Under the pieces are notes generated by a model, which was given only the letters and a program-made list of their open reading frames with translations, did not search any database and was not told the DNA's origin. A stretch of 64,000 nucleotides of DNA, taken from contig NZ_BDMM01000005.1 of assembly GCF_002157625.1 (NCBI RefSeq), forward strand, positions 186,001 to 250,000, in the 5' to 3' direction. The translations under genes were made by a program, and so were the position numbers. The stretch is from Brevundimonas sp. SH203 (lineage in GTDB: Bacteria > Pseudomonadota > Alphaproteobacteria > Caulobacterales > Caulobacteraceae). Shown here piece after piece: positions 26,659 to 36,830 of this stretch (within the stretch, counting starts at the first letter, position 1; each line of letters starts with the position of its first letter).

Positions 26659-27626
26659 AGCCCGCGCAGGAACTCCAGCAGCAGGGCGTTCACCACGTCC
26701 GGCCGTTCCTGCTGAATCCAGTGTCCGGCGCCCGGCACGACCACCGACCGCGTCAGGTTCGGCGCCCAGTCCTTAAGCCCCGCCTCGGCGCCGCCCGCGT
26801 AATGGCGCACCGGATCGTCCTCGCCCACCACGAACAGGGCGGGCGGCGTGATCGTCTGGTCCTGCACGAAGGCCGTCAGCGACCAGTTCAGGTCCAGCGC
26901 CCGATACCAGTTCAGCGGCCCGTCGAACCCGCCGGCCCAGAAGGCCCGGACATATTCGTCGAAATGATCCGCGCTCATCCACGGCGGCAGGGTCGCGTCG
27001 TCGGCGATCACATCCAGCAGGGCCACGCCCTCGGGCATGAAGCCGGTGGAGCGCCGATCCGCCGGCGTCGCTCCGTCATAGGCGTAGAACAGTTTTCGCA
27101 GGGTCGTCGCCGGATCGGCCTCCAGCGCCCGATGCGCGTCCGCCGCCTGGAAGCGCACGATATAGAGGTCGCCCAGCCCCGCCCGTTTCGAGATCGCGGC
27201 CATGGCGGCCGTCGGCGGCCCCTTGATGCGGCGCGGCTGGAACGGCACCGACAGGCCCGCGACGGCGCGAAACACGTCCGGCCGCAGCAGGGCGCAATGC
27301 CAGGCGACCGGCGCGCCCCAGTCGTGGCCTGCGACGACGCACTCGGTCCGACCCAGCGCCCGCACCAGATCGACCATGTCGCCGACCAGGTTCAGGATCG
27401 AATAGGCCGCCGCGCCCTCGGGCTTGTCGGTCCCGCCATAGCCGCGCATGTCGGGCGCCACGACGTGATAGCCCGCCTCGCCCAGCGCCCGGACCTGGGC
27501 GCGCCAGCTGATCCCCAGTTCGGGAAAGCCGTGGATCAGCAGGACCAGCGGCGCGTTGTCGTTCTCGAACCCGCCTTCCAGCACCTGTTGGACAAGGCCG
27601 TCGGTCTTTATAAGCCGCGTTCGCAT
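26655..27626 (-). CDS. alpha/beta hydrolase, epoxide-hydrolase type
   Basis: A 323-residue cytosolic hydrolase. The oxyanion motif [10 protein letters not shown] is near residue 32, the nucleophile elbow is [10 protein letters not shown] (Asp nucleophile, as in epoxide hydrolases and haloalkane dehalogenases), and the catalytic His is in [15 protein letters not shown] at the C-terminus. Tyr residues in the lid (for example LFYAYDG) could serve as epoxide donors. This points to soluble epoxide hydrolase; the natural substrate cannot be told. The gene diverges from an aldo/keto reductase 44 bases away. Confidence 0.88.
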   Translation of the reverse strand: MRTRLIKTDGLVQQVLEGGFENDNAPLVLLIHGFPELGISWRAQVRALGEAGYHVVAPDMRGYGGTDKPEGAAAYSILNLVGDMVDLVRALGRTECVVAGHDWGAPVAWHCALLRPDVFRAVAGLSVPFQPRRIKGPPTAAMAAISKRAGLGDLYIVRFQAADAHRALEADPATTLRKLFYAYDGATPADRRSTGFMPEGVALLDVIADDATLPPWMSADHFDEYVRAFWAGGFDGPLNWYRALDLNWSLTAFVQDQTITPPALFVVGEDDPVRHYAGGAEAGLKDWAPNLTRSVVVPGAGHWIQQERPDVVNALLLEFLRGL

Positions 27627-27670
27627 CCAATCCTCCGGTGGCGGCCCGCCACGTTTCGTTCAGGACGGAC

Positions 27671-28507
27671 ATGACCCGCCTCGTGACATTCGCCGACGGT
27701 ACGACCGTTCCCGCTCTCGGCCAAGGCGCCTGGGAGATCGGCGACGACCCCGCCTGGCGCGACGAGGAGCAGCAGGCCCTGTCGCGCGGCATCGACCTGG
27801 GGATGACCCTGATCGACACGGCCGAACTGTATGGCGACGGCCGCTCCGAACGACTGGTGGGCGAGGTGATCGCCGGTCGCCACGACGAGGTCTTCGTCGT
27901 CTCCAAGGTGCGGCCCGAGAACGCCTCGGAGATGAAGATGATGCTGGCCTGCGAACGCTCGCTGGAGCGGCTCAAGGTGGATCGTCTGGACCTCTATCTG
28001 CTGCACTGGGAAGGTCATGTGCCGCTGGAGGAGACGGTGGCGGCTTTCCGCGAACTGGTGGACGAGGGGATGATCGCCCGCTGGGGCGTGTCCAACCTCG
28101 ATCTCGACGCGATGGAGCGGCTGATGCAGATCGACGGGGCCGAGGACTGCGCCGTCAACCAGTTGCTCTACAACCTGGGCTCGCGCGGGGTGGAGTTCGA
28201 CCTGCTGCCGTGGATGCAGGCGCGCGACATGCCGATGATGGCCTATTCGCCGCTGGGGCGCGGCGGGCTTCTGGAGCATCCGCTGATCCTGGACATCGCC
28301 AACCGCCATTCCGCCGACCCGGCCCAGGTGGCCTTGGCCGCCGTCCTGCGCCACGACGGCGTCATCGCCATCCCCAAGGCCGGCCGCATCGAACACGTCG
28401 AGGCCAACGCCGACGCCCTGGACATCCAGTTCGACCTCGAAGACCTGGAACGGCTGGACCGCGCCTTCCCGCCCCCGAAACAGGCCGTTCCGCTGGATAT
28501 CATCTGA
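27671..28507 (+). CDS. aldo/keto reductase
   Basis: A 278-residue NADPH-dependent TIM-barrel reductase. Catalytic tetrad: Asp in LIDTAELYGDG (Asp and Tyr), Lys in VVSKVRPEN, and His in YLLHWEGH. The C-terminal coenzyme loop IPKAGRIEHVEANADA is the usual NADPH-phosphate site. I chose the ATG at 27671 (MTRLVTFADG) with AGGA 6-9 bases before it. The substrate is unknown. The gene is followed by a palindromic repeat and then convergent genes. Confidence 0.9.
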   Translation: MTRLVTFADGTTVPALGQGAWEIGDDPAWRDEEQQALSRGIDLGMTLIDTAELYGDGRSERLVGEVIAGRHDEVFVVSKVRPENASEMKMMLACERSLERLKVDRLDLYLLHWEGHVPLEETVAAFRELVDEGMIARWGVSNLDLDAMERLMQIDGAEDCAVNQLLYNLGSRGVEFDLLPWMQARDMPMMAYSPLGRGGLLEHPLILDIANRHSADPAQVALAAVLRHDGVIAIPKAGRIEHVEANADALDIQFDLEDLERLDRAFPPPKQAVPLDII

Positions 28508-28528
28508 AGAAGAGACCGCCTTTAACCC

Positions 28529-28634
28529 GTCATCCTCGCCCTTGTGGCGAGGACCCATACGCCCGGTCTTCCCGCACAGTGCGTCCTCGTCAAAAACCGG
28601 GAGTATGGATCCCAGGCACAAGCCCTGGGATGAC
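28529..28634. repeat. palindromic intergenic repeat, GTCATCCT family, copy 3
   Basis: The outer ends GTCATCC and GGATGAC are complementary. The arms diverge inside (CTCGCCCTTGTGGCGAGG on the left, CCCAGGCACAAGCCCTGGG on the right), each a small hairpin. It lies between convergent aldo/keto reductase and HIT genes. Confidence 0.8.
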
Positions 28635-28648
28635 GAAAAGAGGAAGGA

Positions 28649-29047
28649 TCAGCCGCCCGCGATCACGCCCAGCAACCGCGCCCGCTCATCCTCCGCATAG
28701 GGAACGCTCGCCCCCCGCCCCCAGACCGGATCGGGCCACAGGCCGTCGTCGCGGCGGCGGCCGACCACATGGACATGCAGTTGCGCCGTGACATTGCCGA
28801 TGGCGCCGACGTTCAGCTTCTCCACCGGCCCCAGCCGCCGGACCAGCGCCCCGGCGCGCACCGTCTCCTCCATCAGCATCGCCCGCTGACCGACGCCCAG
28901 ATCCTCCAGCTCGACCGCCCCCTCGACGCGCGGAATCAGGATCACCCACGGAAACCGCGCGTCGTCCTGCAGCCGCACATGGCACAGGGGCCATTCGACG
29001 GCCGCGACCGATCCGGCCTCGAAGGCCGGGGCGACGGAAAACCCCAT
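28649..29047 (-). CDS. HIT-family nucleotide hydrolase/transferase
   Basis: A 132-residue histidine-triad protein. The catalytic region is AQLHVHVVGRR (QxHxHxx, first triad position Gln, a common variant in proteobacterial HIT proteins). The upstream strand RFPWVILIPRVEGAVELEDL is typical. Such proteins hydrolyse dinucleoside polyphosphates or AMP-lysine-type bonds; the substrate is not evident. It starts 2 bases after the stop of the SIMPL gene and is probably co-translated with it. Confidence 0.88.
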   Translation of the reverse strand: MGFSVAPAFEAGSVAAVEWPLCHVRLQDDARFPWVILIPRVEGAVELEDLGVGQRAMLMEETVRAGALVRRLGPVEKLNVGAIGNVTAQLHVHVVGRRRDDGLWPDPVWGRGASVPYAEDERARLLGVIAGG

Positions 29048-29049
29048 CC

Positions 29050-29946
29050 TCAGTTCAGCCCGTAGATGACGCAGGCGCTGTCGGTCAGGGTCTGCAACGG
29101 CGGTTGCAGGGCCAGCCGCGCCGCCTGGATGTCCGCCTCGCTGGGTCCCGCCCCCCCGGTCGCCGGTGCGGGCGGCGGCGGGGGCGCGGCGAATTCCATC
29201 CGCGCCTCGGCCCGCGCGCCCGTCACCACCACCTCGTCCAGCGAGGTCGCCTGCCCGCCGCCTGCGGCATAGGACGGCCAGCCCGCCAGCACGTCGGTCT
29301 GGCAGACCCGGCCCGACGGGTCGATGATCTTGACCCGGCCCAGGGTCGCGCCCGCATTGGTCGCCGCCGCCTCGGCCCGGCGGCGCGCATCCTTCATCGC
29401 CTCGGCCTGCAGATTGGCCTTCCAGCTGTTCTCCGGCTCCAGGTTGAAGTTCACCTGGCCGATCGCCGTCGGGCGCGAGGCCACGATGGTCGCATAGACC
29501 CGCTCGATCAGGGCCACGTCGCGCACGGTCACATTGACGGCGGCGTCGGCCTGATACCGCGCCACCCGATCGGCCCGCACATTGTCGCGCATCACCCCGT
29601 CGGCGTCGCGATACTGGTCATAGATGGGGCGGGTGGTGACGCTGGTCTCGACCCGCACCTTGTTCGCGCCATAGGCCGACAGCGACTGGCTGAGCGCCCG
29701 CACCTGATCGGCGGCGGCGCGCGAGGCTTCCGCCACGCTGCGGTCCACCGACTGGAAGCTGGCCGAGACGAAGGCGCGGTTGGCCTGGATCTCGACCCGC
29801 ACCTGACCGATCGAGGCGATGACCGGATCGCGCATCCACCAGGGGGCGGGAATATAGCGGTCGCCGATGGTCGCGGGCGGCGTCTGGGCCAGAACGGGTG
29901 TCGCGGCGGCGGCCAGCAGCAGGGCGAGAGCGAGCGAACGGCGCAT
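29050..29946 (-). CDS. SIMPL-domain periplasmic protein (YggE-like)
   Basis: A 298-residue exported protein. A clear signal peptide (MRRSLALALLLAAAATPVLAQ) is followed by a SIMPL/DUF541 domain: VRVEIQANRAFVSASFQSVDRS, then YGANKVRVETSVTTRPIYDQYRD, and EAMKDARRRAEAAATNAGATLG. E. coli YggE reduces oxidative damage by an unknown mechanism. The C-terminal part is Pro/Ala-rich and carries two late Cys (VCQTD and DSACVIYG). I chose the ATG at 29946 because it starts the signal peptide. Operon with the HIT gene. Confidence 0.88.
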   Translation of the reverse strand: MRRSLALALLLAAAATPVLAQTPPATIGDRYIPAPWWMRDPVIASIGQVRVEIQANRAFVSASFQSVDRSVAEASRAAADQVRALSQSLSAYGANKVRVETSVTTRPIYDQYRDADGVMRDNVRADRVARYQADAAVNVTVRDVALIERVYATIVASRPTAIGQVNFNLEPENSWKANLQAEAMKDARRRAEAAATNAGATLGRVKIIDPSGRVCQTDVLAGWPSYAAGGGQATSLDEVVVTGARAEARMEFAAPPPPPAPATGGAGPSEADIQAARLALQPPLQTLTDSACVIYGLN

Positions 29947-30073
29947 GGAAATCCTCCGGTTGGGCCACGACCTTCGCAAGCCGGGCCCGGGCCGTAAAGC
30001 GAGGTTCTTGCGACAGCCGCCCGAGGGGGCTAGACCGCCCGCACGATTAATCCCCATTTCGCACACGCAATAA

Positions 30074-31048
<975 letters not shown>

Positions 31049-31114
31049 TCGCCAGCGAAGGGCGCTATCGCGCGGCTCGCGGAGCCGCGCTGATTGAGCG
31101 CTTTCTGGATACGG

Positions 31115-31147
31115 AAAAGGCCTGCGGAGCGATCCGCAGGCCTTTTT
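31115..31147 (+). terminator. mdh intrinsic terminator
   Basis: AAAAGGCCTGCGGA (31115-31128) pairs with TCCGCAGGCCTTTT (31133-31146) through a GCGA loop. A T-run follows, so it fits a rho-independent terminator. Confidence 0.88.
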
Positions 31148-31161
31148 CCATACCTTTTCTC

Positions 31162-31268
31162 GTCATCCTAGGCCTTGTGCCTAGGATCAATAAACACGGT
31201 CGTTCGATTTGCGAATTCCGGCATGAAACACCGGGCGTATGGATCCTAGGCACAAGGCCTAGGATGAC
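31162..31268. repeat. palindromic intergenic repeat, GTCATCCT family, copy 4
   Basis: GTCATCCTAGGCCTTGTGCC on the left matches GGCACAAGGCCTAGGATGAC on the right exactly. The interior holds an AT-richer loop (ATCAATAAACACGGTCG). It sits between convergent mdh and zapE. Confidence 0.88.
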
Positions 31269-31328
31269 GAGCTTTATTCGGCGATGTCGCGCGTGCGTCC
31301 GCCGAGCGCGCTTGGCCCACTCTAACCG

Positions 31329-32420
31329 TCAGTCGCGCACGTGCGCCAGCCAGTCCTTGCTCTGCATCTCGTTGAAGCGCGACACGGTGCGTTCGAACTC
31401 GAAGGCGCCCACCCCTTCGGTATAGAGGGCCTCGGGCTTGGCCGCCGCCAGCACGATCAGCTTGGTCTTGGCCTCGTAAAGCGCGTCCACCAGCGTCACC
31501 AGACGCCGCGCCTCGTGGTGGTTGGCCGAGCTCAGGATCGGCACATCCTCCAGGAACAGGGTGTGGAACCGCTGGGCGATGGCCAGATAGTCCTGCGGCC
31601 CCAGCGGCCGGGCGCACAGTTCGGCGAAGGTCGCCCGCGCCATCGATCCGACCGTGCGCTCGACCACCACGTCGCGGCCCAGCACGGTCAGATGCGCGGG
31701 TTCTTCCGGCTCTCCGCCCTTCAGCTCGCGCCACAGGTCCTCGAACGCCACCCGGTCGTCGGGCGTGTGCCACACCTGGGCCGAGGTCATCCGGTCCAGC
31801 CGCCAGTCGCGCGCGCCCGCCGTCTCCACCACCGCGCAGCGGTCGCGGATGATGTCGATGAAGGGCAGGAAGAGCTGGCGGTTGATGCCGTTCTTGTACA
31901 GGTCTTCCGGCGCGCGGTTCGAGGTGATGGCCAGCACCACCCGATCCTCGAACAGGGCCTCGAACAGCCGCCCCAGGATCATGGCGTCGGCGATGTCCGT
32001 CACCTGCAACTCGTCGAAACACAGCAGCCGCGCTTCCGAGGCGATCAGCTTCGCGATCGGCGGAATGGGGTCGTCGCCCTTATGGGTTCCGAACACGGCC
32101 TTTCGTGTCTTCGCATCCCCCTCGCGCCACTGTTTCACCAGGTCGTGGATGCGGGCCATGAAGGCGTGGAAGTGGGCGCGGGTCTTTCGCGGCTCGGGCG
32201 TCGCCGAATAGAACAGGTCCATCAGCATCGACTTGCCGCGTCCCGGCGGGCCGTAGAGATAGACGCCCCGCACCTCTGGCGCGCGACCGAACAGTCCCTT
32301 TTTCGCCAGATCGGTCTCCAGCCGCTCCAAGGCGGCGATCACCTGCTGCTGGGCCGGATCGGGCGTCAGCACCCCCTCTTCCACGCGGATGTCGTAGGCG
32401 TTGCGGATACGGGAGGTCAT
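31329..32420 (-). CDS. zapE: cell division ATPase ZapE (AFG1-like)
   Basis: A 363-residue P-loop ATPase that, in E. coli, binds the Z-ring and reduces FtsZ bundling under stress. The Walker A is YLYGPPGRGKSMLMDLF, Walker B is LLCFDELQVTDIADAM, and the sensor-type segment is VLAITSNRAPEDLYKNG. I chose the ATG at 32420 (MTSRIRNAYDIRVEEG) on family grounds; the frame is open upstream. It diverges from asd with about 150 bases between them. Confidence 0.92.
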   Translation of the reverse strand: MTSRIRNAYDIRVEEGVLTPDPAQQQVIAALERLETDLAKKGLFGRAPEVRGVYLYGPPGRGKSMLMDLFYSATPEPRKTRAHFHAFMARIHDLVKQWREGDAKTRKAVFGTHKGDDPIPPIAKLIASEARLLCFDELQVTDIADAMILGRLFEALFEDRVVLAITSNRAPEDLYKNGINRQLFLPFIDIIRDRCAVVETAGARDWRLDRMTSAQVWHTPDDRVAFEDLWRELKGGEPEEPAHLTVLGRDVVVERTVGSMARATFAELCARPLGPQDYLAIAQRFHTLFLEDVPILSSANHHEARRLVTLVDALYEAKTKLIVLAAAKPEALYTEGVGAFEFERTVSRFNEMQSKDWLAHVRD

Positions 32421-32568
32421 GAGAGGATCGCTTAACGCCCCATTCGCCGAAAAGCGATTGCTTCGCGCCTGCGAAAGCCTAATTGCAGTCCCCGACCACC
32501 ACACCAAAAGCGCTCAAGCCGCTCGGCCCCTCTGGCCAAGCGCCGGCGCGTCCGAAGGACCAAGCATC

Positions 32569-33615
32569 ATGGGTTATCGCGTCGCCATCGTCGGAGCCAC
32601 GGGCAATGTGGGCCGCGAAATGCTGAACATCCTGGAGGAGCTGGAATTCCCTGTCGATGAAATCCACGCCATCGCCTCGCGCAAGTCCAAGGGCGTCGAG
32701 GTCTCCTTCGGCGACAAGACCGTCAAATGCCAGGACATCGAACAGTTCGACTTCTCGAAGGTCAACATCGTCCTGATGTCCGCCGGCGGCGCCGTATCCA
32801 GGGAATGGTCCGAGAAGATCGGCAAGGCCGGCCCCATCGTCATCGACAACTCCTCGGCCTTCCGCAAGGACGCCGACGTGCCGCTTATCGTGCCCGAGGT
32901 GAACCCCGACGCCATCAAGGATGCGACCAAGAAGAATATCATCGCCAACCCCAACTGCTCGACCATCCAGCTGGTCACGGCGCTGAAGCCCCTGCATGAC
33001 GCGGCGAAGATCAAGCGGGTTGTCGTCTCGACCTATCAGTCGGTGTCCGGCGCCGGCAAGGAAGGCATGGACGAGCTGTGGAACCAGACCAAGGCCATCT
33101 ACGGCCTGGGCGACGCCACGCCCAAGAAGTTCCCCAAACAGATCGCCTTCAACGTCATCCCCTACATCGGTTCCTTCCTGGAGGACGGCTCGACCGACGA
33201 GGAGCAGAAGATGTCGGACGAGACGCACAAGATGCTGGACCCGAACATCCAGGTCACTGTCACCTGCGTCCGCGTGCCGGTCTTCGTCGGTCACTCCGAG
33301 GCCGTGAACGTCCAGTTCGACCGTCCCATCGAACCCGACGAGGCCCGCGCCATCCTGCGCGAGGCGCCGGGCGTCCTGGTCATCGATAAGCAGGAACACG
33401 ACGGCTACATCACCCCCGTCGACGCGGCGAGCGAACACGCCGTCTATGTGTCGCGCATCCGCAAGGACCCGACCGTCGAGAACGGCCTGAACCTGTGGGT
33501 CGTGTCCGACAACCTGCGCAAGGGCGCCGCCCTGAACGCCGTCCAGATCGCCCAGCTGCTGGACGAAACCGGCGTCATCAAGTCTTCGTCCGGCTATCGT
33601 TCGATCACGGTCTGA
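32569..33615 (+). CDS. asd: aspartate-semialdehyde dehydrogenase
   Basis: A 348-residue NADPH enzyme that converts aspartyl phosphate to the semialdehyde, the branch point to lysine/DAP, threonine and methionine. The nucleotide loop YRVAIVGATGNVGREML, the catalytic Cys in NPNCSTIQLV (near residue 135), SGAGKEGMDEL and the substrate Arg/His region VTCVRVPVFVGHSEAVNVQF are all seen. I chose the ATG at 32569 (MGYRVAIVG) with GGACC before it. Its product feeds lysA at 10 kb, but the two genes are not linked by operon. Confidence 0.96.
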   Translation: MGYRVAIVGATGNVGREMLNILEELEFPVDEIHAIASRKSKGVEVSFGDKTVKCQDIEQFDFSKVNIVLMSAGGAVSREWSEKIGKAGPIVIDNSSAFRKDADVPLIVPEVNPDAIKDATKKNIIANPNCSTIQLVTALKPLHDAAKIKRVVVSTYQSVSGAGKEGMDELWNQTKAIYGLGDATPKKFPKQIAFNVIPYIGSFLEDGSTDEEQKMSDETHKMLDPNIQVTVTCVRVPVFVGHSEAVNVQFDRPIEPDEARAILREAPGVLVIDKQEHDGYITPVDAASEHAVYVSRIRKDPTVENGLNLWVVSDNLRKGAALNAVQIAQLLDETGVIKSSSGYRSITV

Positions 33616-33626
33616 CTTTTCCTGTC

Positions 33627-33792
33627 GTCATCCTCCGGCAAGCCGCGCCTGCGCGGCGCTGACCGGGGGACCCAGCGGCGCGCGAGAGCGCGAACCTGTC
33701 GCGGGTACGCCGTTCGAACATCCTGCGCCGAAGAGATTTCGCCTTCGGCGCCGCTGGGTCCCCCGGTCTCGCTCCGCTCGCCGGAGGATGAC
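33627..33792. repeat. palindromic intergenic repeat, GTCATCCT family with long interior
   Basis: The ends GTCATCCTCCGGC and GCCGGAGGATGAC are complementary. A second inverted pair (GGGACCCAGCGGCG and CGCCGCTGGGTCCC) lies inside. The copy at 42035-42193 shares this inner architecture and wording. It fills the space between asd and rarD. Confidence 0.85.
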
Positions 33793-33822
33793 GAAAGAAG
33801 ACGACAACAAGGGATACGCGCC

Positions 33823-34746
33823 ATGAGCGCCACAACCACCCCCGCCGATCCGCGCGCCGTCGGCACGGCCGTCGCCTGCTACACCCTGTGGGGCGTCCTG
33901 CCCCTGCTGTTCATGGCCATGGCGGCGCACGGTTTCGCCGCGCCCGAAATCCTGGCGCATCGGGCCGTCTGGTCCCTGTTCGTCGCCGTGCCCGTGGTGC
34001 TGCTGGCCGGTCAGTGGACCGAGGCCAGGCGCGTCCTGGCCTCGCCGCGCATCTTCGGCTGGCTGATCCTGTCGGCCCTGCTGATCGGCGCCAACTGGAG
34101 CCTCTATGTCTTCGCCACCACCCACCATGCGACGCTAGAGGCCAGCCTGGGCTATTACATCAACCCGCTGCTGAACATGGCGGCGGGGGCCGTGCTGTTC
34201 CGCGAGAAGATCGACCGCTGGAGCGCCGTCGCCATCGCGCTCGCCGCCGTCGGCGTGGTCATCCAGACCGTGGCGCTCGGCCATGTGCCGATCATCGGCC
34301 TGCTCCTGGCCCTGACCTTCTGTTCCTATGCGGTGATCAGAAAGCGCGTGCCCGCCTCGGCCCAGACGGGGCTGATGGTCGAATGTCTGGTGCTGCTGCC
34401 GATCGGCGCCGTCTTCCTGATCTGGCTGGCCGCGCAGGGACAGGCGGTCGGCTTCTCCTCACCCTCGGGTCTGGCCTGGGCCCTGTTCAACGGCCCGGCG
34501 ACGGTCATTCCCCTGGCCCTGTTCGCCTGGTCCACGCGCCGCCTGCCCCTGTCGACGGTCGGCTTCCTGCAGTTCCTGGCCCCGACGCTTCAGTTCGCCT
34601 GCGGCCTGTGGGCGGGCGAGCATCTGACGCCGCTCAGGGGGCTGTCCTTCGTCTTCATCTGGGTCGGGGCCGCCGTCTTCGCCGTCGCCGCCTTCCGCCG
34701 CAGCCGTGCGGCCCGCCAGGCGATCCGCATCGCCGAGACGGTCTAG
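33823..34746 (+). CDS. rarD: EamA-family transporter RarD
   Basis: A 307-residue inner-membrane protein with about ten helices in two EamA repeats. Family segments are AVACYTLWGVLPLLFMAMA, LIGANWSLYVFATTHHATLEASLGYYINPL (RarD-specific) and STVGFLQFLAPTLQF. RarD proteins are proposed to export small metabolites, and chloramphenicol sensitivity is reported for some; the substrate here is unknown. The stop overlaps that of the convergent serine hydrolase by four bases (34743-34746). Confidence 0.93.
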   Translation: MSATTTPADPRAVGTAVACYTLWGVLPLLFMAMAAHGFAAPEILAHRAVWSLFVAVPVVLLAGQWTEARRVLASPRIFGWLILSALLIGANWSLYVFATTHHATLEASLGYYINPLLNMAAGAVLFREKIDRWSAVAIALAAVGVVIQTVALGHVPIIGLLLALTFCSYAVIRKRVPASAQTGLMVECLVLLPIGAVFLIWLAAQGQAVGFSSPSGLAWALFNGPATVIPLALFAWSTRRLPLSTVGFLQFLAPTLQFACGLWAGEHLTPLRGLSFVFIWVGAAVFAVAAFRRSRAARQAIRIAETV

Positions 34747-35876
34747 AGCGCCGCGTACAGCGCCTCCAGCAGGCGCCGGGGACGCCGGTCGCCGATCAGG
34801 TGCGGCGACTGGCGCGTCATCACATAGGCGGCCGACAGTCGGCGCGACGGATCGGCCATGGCCATCGACCCGCCCCAGCCATAGTGGCCGAAGGCCTCGT
34901 CCGGCCCGAACACCCCCAGACCGTCGTTCCGCATCAGGCCCGCCGCCCAGCTGATCGCATAGGGCAGCACCTTGTCCGGCCCGTGGATTCGTTCGCGCGT
35001 CAACTGCTCCAGCGTCCCCGCCGACAGCACCGACCGCCCGTCGAGCGCGCCGCCGCTGGCGACCACCCCCAGCATCCGCGCCAGCCCCAGCGCCGTGCCG
35101 TGCAGATTGGCCGAGGGAATCTCCATCCTGCGCCATTCGGCCGAGCCGCGTCCGCCCGGCGCCGACCCCCGGTCCAGGAAGGCCGCTTGTTTGATCGGAT
35201 CGATGGTCCCAAGGCTGGGCGCCGCCGTCGGTTTCCTCATCTGCGCCACGCGCCCATGTTCGCCCTCAGGCAGGCCGATCCACAGGTCCAGATCGGCGAA
35301 ATCCTCGCGCAGCGCCTGCCCCATGGTCCGCCCGGTCGCCCGGCGATAGACCTCATTGGCCAGATAGCCGACCGTGATCGGGTGATAGCCGGACGCCGTT
35401 CCCGGCGCCCACATCGGCGCCTGGGCCGCCAGCCGCTCCAGCACGGCGGGCACGTCGAACCAGATCGACGGCTCCACCGCCTCGGAAAATCCTGGCAGGC
35501 CCGACTGGTGGCTCATCAGCTGGGCCACCGTCACATCCTGTTTGCCTGCCGCGCCGAACGCGGGCCACAGCGAGGCGACCGTCTGATCATAGTCGATCTG
35601 TCCCGCCTCGACCGCCGTGGCCATCAGGATCGCCATCACCGCCTTGCCGGTCGAAAACACCGAGGTCAGGGTCGTATCGGTGAAGGGCGTCGTCTTCGCC
35701 GTGTCCGCATGACCGGCCCACAGATCGACGACCGCCTGACCCTCGATCACCACGCTGAACCGCGCCGCCTGTTCGTTCAGCCCCTCGGGCGCCTCGGTGA
35801 AGTTGGCGGCGAACGCCTCGCGCACGGGCTCGAAACCGGGCGCGCAGACGCCGTGAATATCGATCAGATCGGTCAT
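34743..35876 (-). CDS. beta-lactamase-fold serine hydrolase (class C / EstB-like)
   Basis: A 377-residue cytosolic enzyme with no signal peptide. The catalytic Ser/Lys motif is STGK (Ser75, Lys78). A Tyr motif is in GYHPITVGYLANEVYRRATG, as in esterases of this group. HYGWGGSMAMADPSRR near the C-terminus fills the third-motif position. This pattern is typical of EstB-like esterases and LACTB-like proteins, not of true beta-lactamases, so antibiotic resistance should not be assumed. The substrate is unknown. Confidence 0.88.
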   Translation of the reverse strand: MTDLIDIHGVCAPGFEPVREAFAANFTEAPEGLNEQAARFSVVIEGQAVVDLWAGHADTAKTTPFTDTTLTSVFSTGKAVMAILMATAVEAGQIDYDQTVASLWPAFGAAGKQDVTVAQLMSHQSGLPGFSEAVEPSIWFDVPAVLERLAAQAPMWAPGTASGYHPITVGYLANEVYRRATGRTMGQALREDFADLDLWIGLPEGEHGRVAQMRKPTAAPSLGTIDPIKQAAFLDRGSAPGGRGSAEWRRMEIPSANLHGTALGLARMLGVVASGGALDGRSVLSAGTLEQLTRERIHGPDKVLPYAISWAAGLMRNDGLGVFGPDEAFGHYGWGGSMAMADPSRRLSAAYVMTRQSPHLIGDRRPRRLLEALYAAL

Positions 35877-35921
35877 GCGTCGGTCTTAGCCGCCCGCCGT
35901 CGATCTGTCAGCAGACCGCGC

Positions 35922-36746
35922 CTAATCCAGCAGTCCGCGCGTGGAGGTTTCGCCGGGCGTCAGGTTCAGGATCAACTCCAGCCGCGCCCCTTCCGCCGGC
36001 CCACTGGGGCGGTGCGCCGTCAAGGTCATGCCGTGCCCGCGATAGCGTTGCGCCGTCATCTCCGGCAGGGTGATGGGCCCGCCGTCCTTGCGCCACCCCT
36101 CGCTCTCCAGCCGCGCCAGCGCCGTCTGCGCCGCATCCGCATAGCCATAGACCAGCACCTGACAGGCGGGGTCGTGGAAGGTCACGAAGGCGGCCATGCC
36201 GTGCCCGTTGCTGGGCGGATCGGCGATCACGGCGGTGAAGCCCATCGTGCTGTAGGACGCCGCCTCTCGCATTTCCTTCAGCGGGATCATCTGCACCGGC
36301 GCCCCGCGACCATAGCCGGCGTCGAAGGCGGCCTGACGCAGCCCCTCCAGCGAATAGGGCTGGCCGCCCAGGAACCAGCCGCAGAACCTGTCGACCCCGT
36401 TCAGTATGGCGGCGACCGGCTCCACGTGCGCGGGCGGCGCGGGACGCGACGGGGCTTGGGTCGGGGCGGGCGCGCTCGCCGACGCCTGCGCCGCGGTCAT
36501 CTGCGCCACGACCCGCTCCGCTTCGGCCCTGGCCCGCGCGATCCGCGCCTCGGACGCCGCGCTCGACGGGCACGAGGCGGGAATATTGATCACCTGACCC
36601 GCGCCGCCCAGACGCACCGGCGGCTGATAGATCGCCATGGCCGGGCGACAGCCGTTGGCGTCCAGATTGGGCTCGACCAGGGCCGCGCAACCGGACATCC
36701 CACCGACCAGCGCCGCGGCCGCAAACAGGGTCAGGATGCGCTTCAT
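35922..36746 (-). CDS. lipoprotein, function unknown
   Basis: A 274-residue lipoprotein. The signal MKRILTLFAAAALVGGMSGC ends in a lipobox. A helical Ala/Arg/Glu segment (about 60-95) and a Pro-rich stretch lead to a compact C-terminal domain with a Cys-Gly-Trp core (RFCGWFLGGQPYSLEGL) and motifs such as GRGAPVQMIPLKEMREAASYS. I do not recognise a family. The atp operon terminator (36767-36802) lies just upstream, so it has its own promoter or relies on read-through. I chose the ATG at 36746 because it starts the signal. Confidence 0.7.
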   Translation of the reverse strand: MKRILTLFAAAALVGGMSGCAALVEPNLDANGCRPAMAIYQPPVRLGGAGQVINIPASCPSSAASEARIARARAEAERVVAQMTAAQASASAPAPTQAPSRPAPPAHVEPVAAILNGVDRFCGWFLGGQPYSLEGLRQAAFDAGYGRGAPVQMIPLKEMREAASYSTMGFTAVIADPPSNGHGMAAFVTFHDPACQVLVYGYADAAQTALARLESEGWRKDGGPITLPEMTAQRYRGHGMTLTAHRPSGPAEGARLELILNLTPGETSTRGLLD

Positions 36747-36766
36747 GATCGCCTGGACGAGAATTG

Positions 36767-36802
36767 AAAACGGCCCCGACGCGATCACGCCGGGGCCGTT
36801 TC
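36767..36802 (-). terminator. atp operon intrinsic terminator
   Basis: AACGGCCCCG (36769-36778) pairs with CGGGGCCGTT (36791-36800). On the minus strand the stem is followed by TTTTCAATTC. It lies 29 bases beyond the atpC stop. Confidence 0.8.
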
Positions 36803-36830
36803 CGTCAACTGAAATATGCGCGTTCGGCAA

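Noticed and set aside
34743..35876. Beta-lactam resistance gene
   Set aside because: The fold is shared, but there is no signal peptide and no class C YxN or KTG motif; the pattern fits EstB-like esterases.
33888..36767. A 959-codon open frame crossing rarD, the serine hydrolase and a lipoprotein gene
   Set aside because: It runs through three well-supported genes on both strands; its translation is Arg/Pro/Gly low-complexity. It is a shadow.
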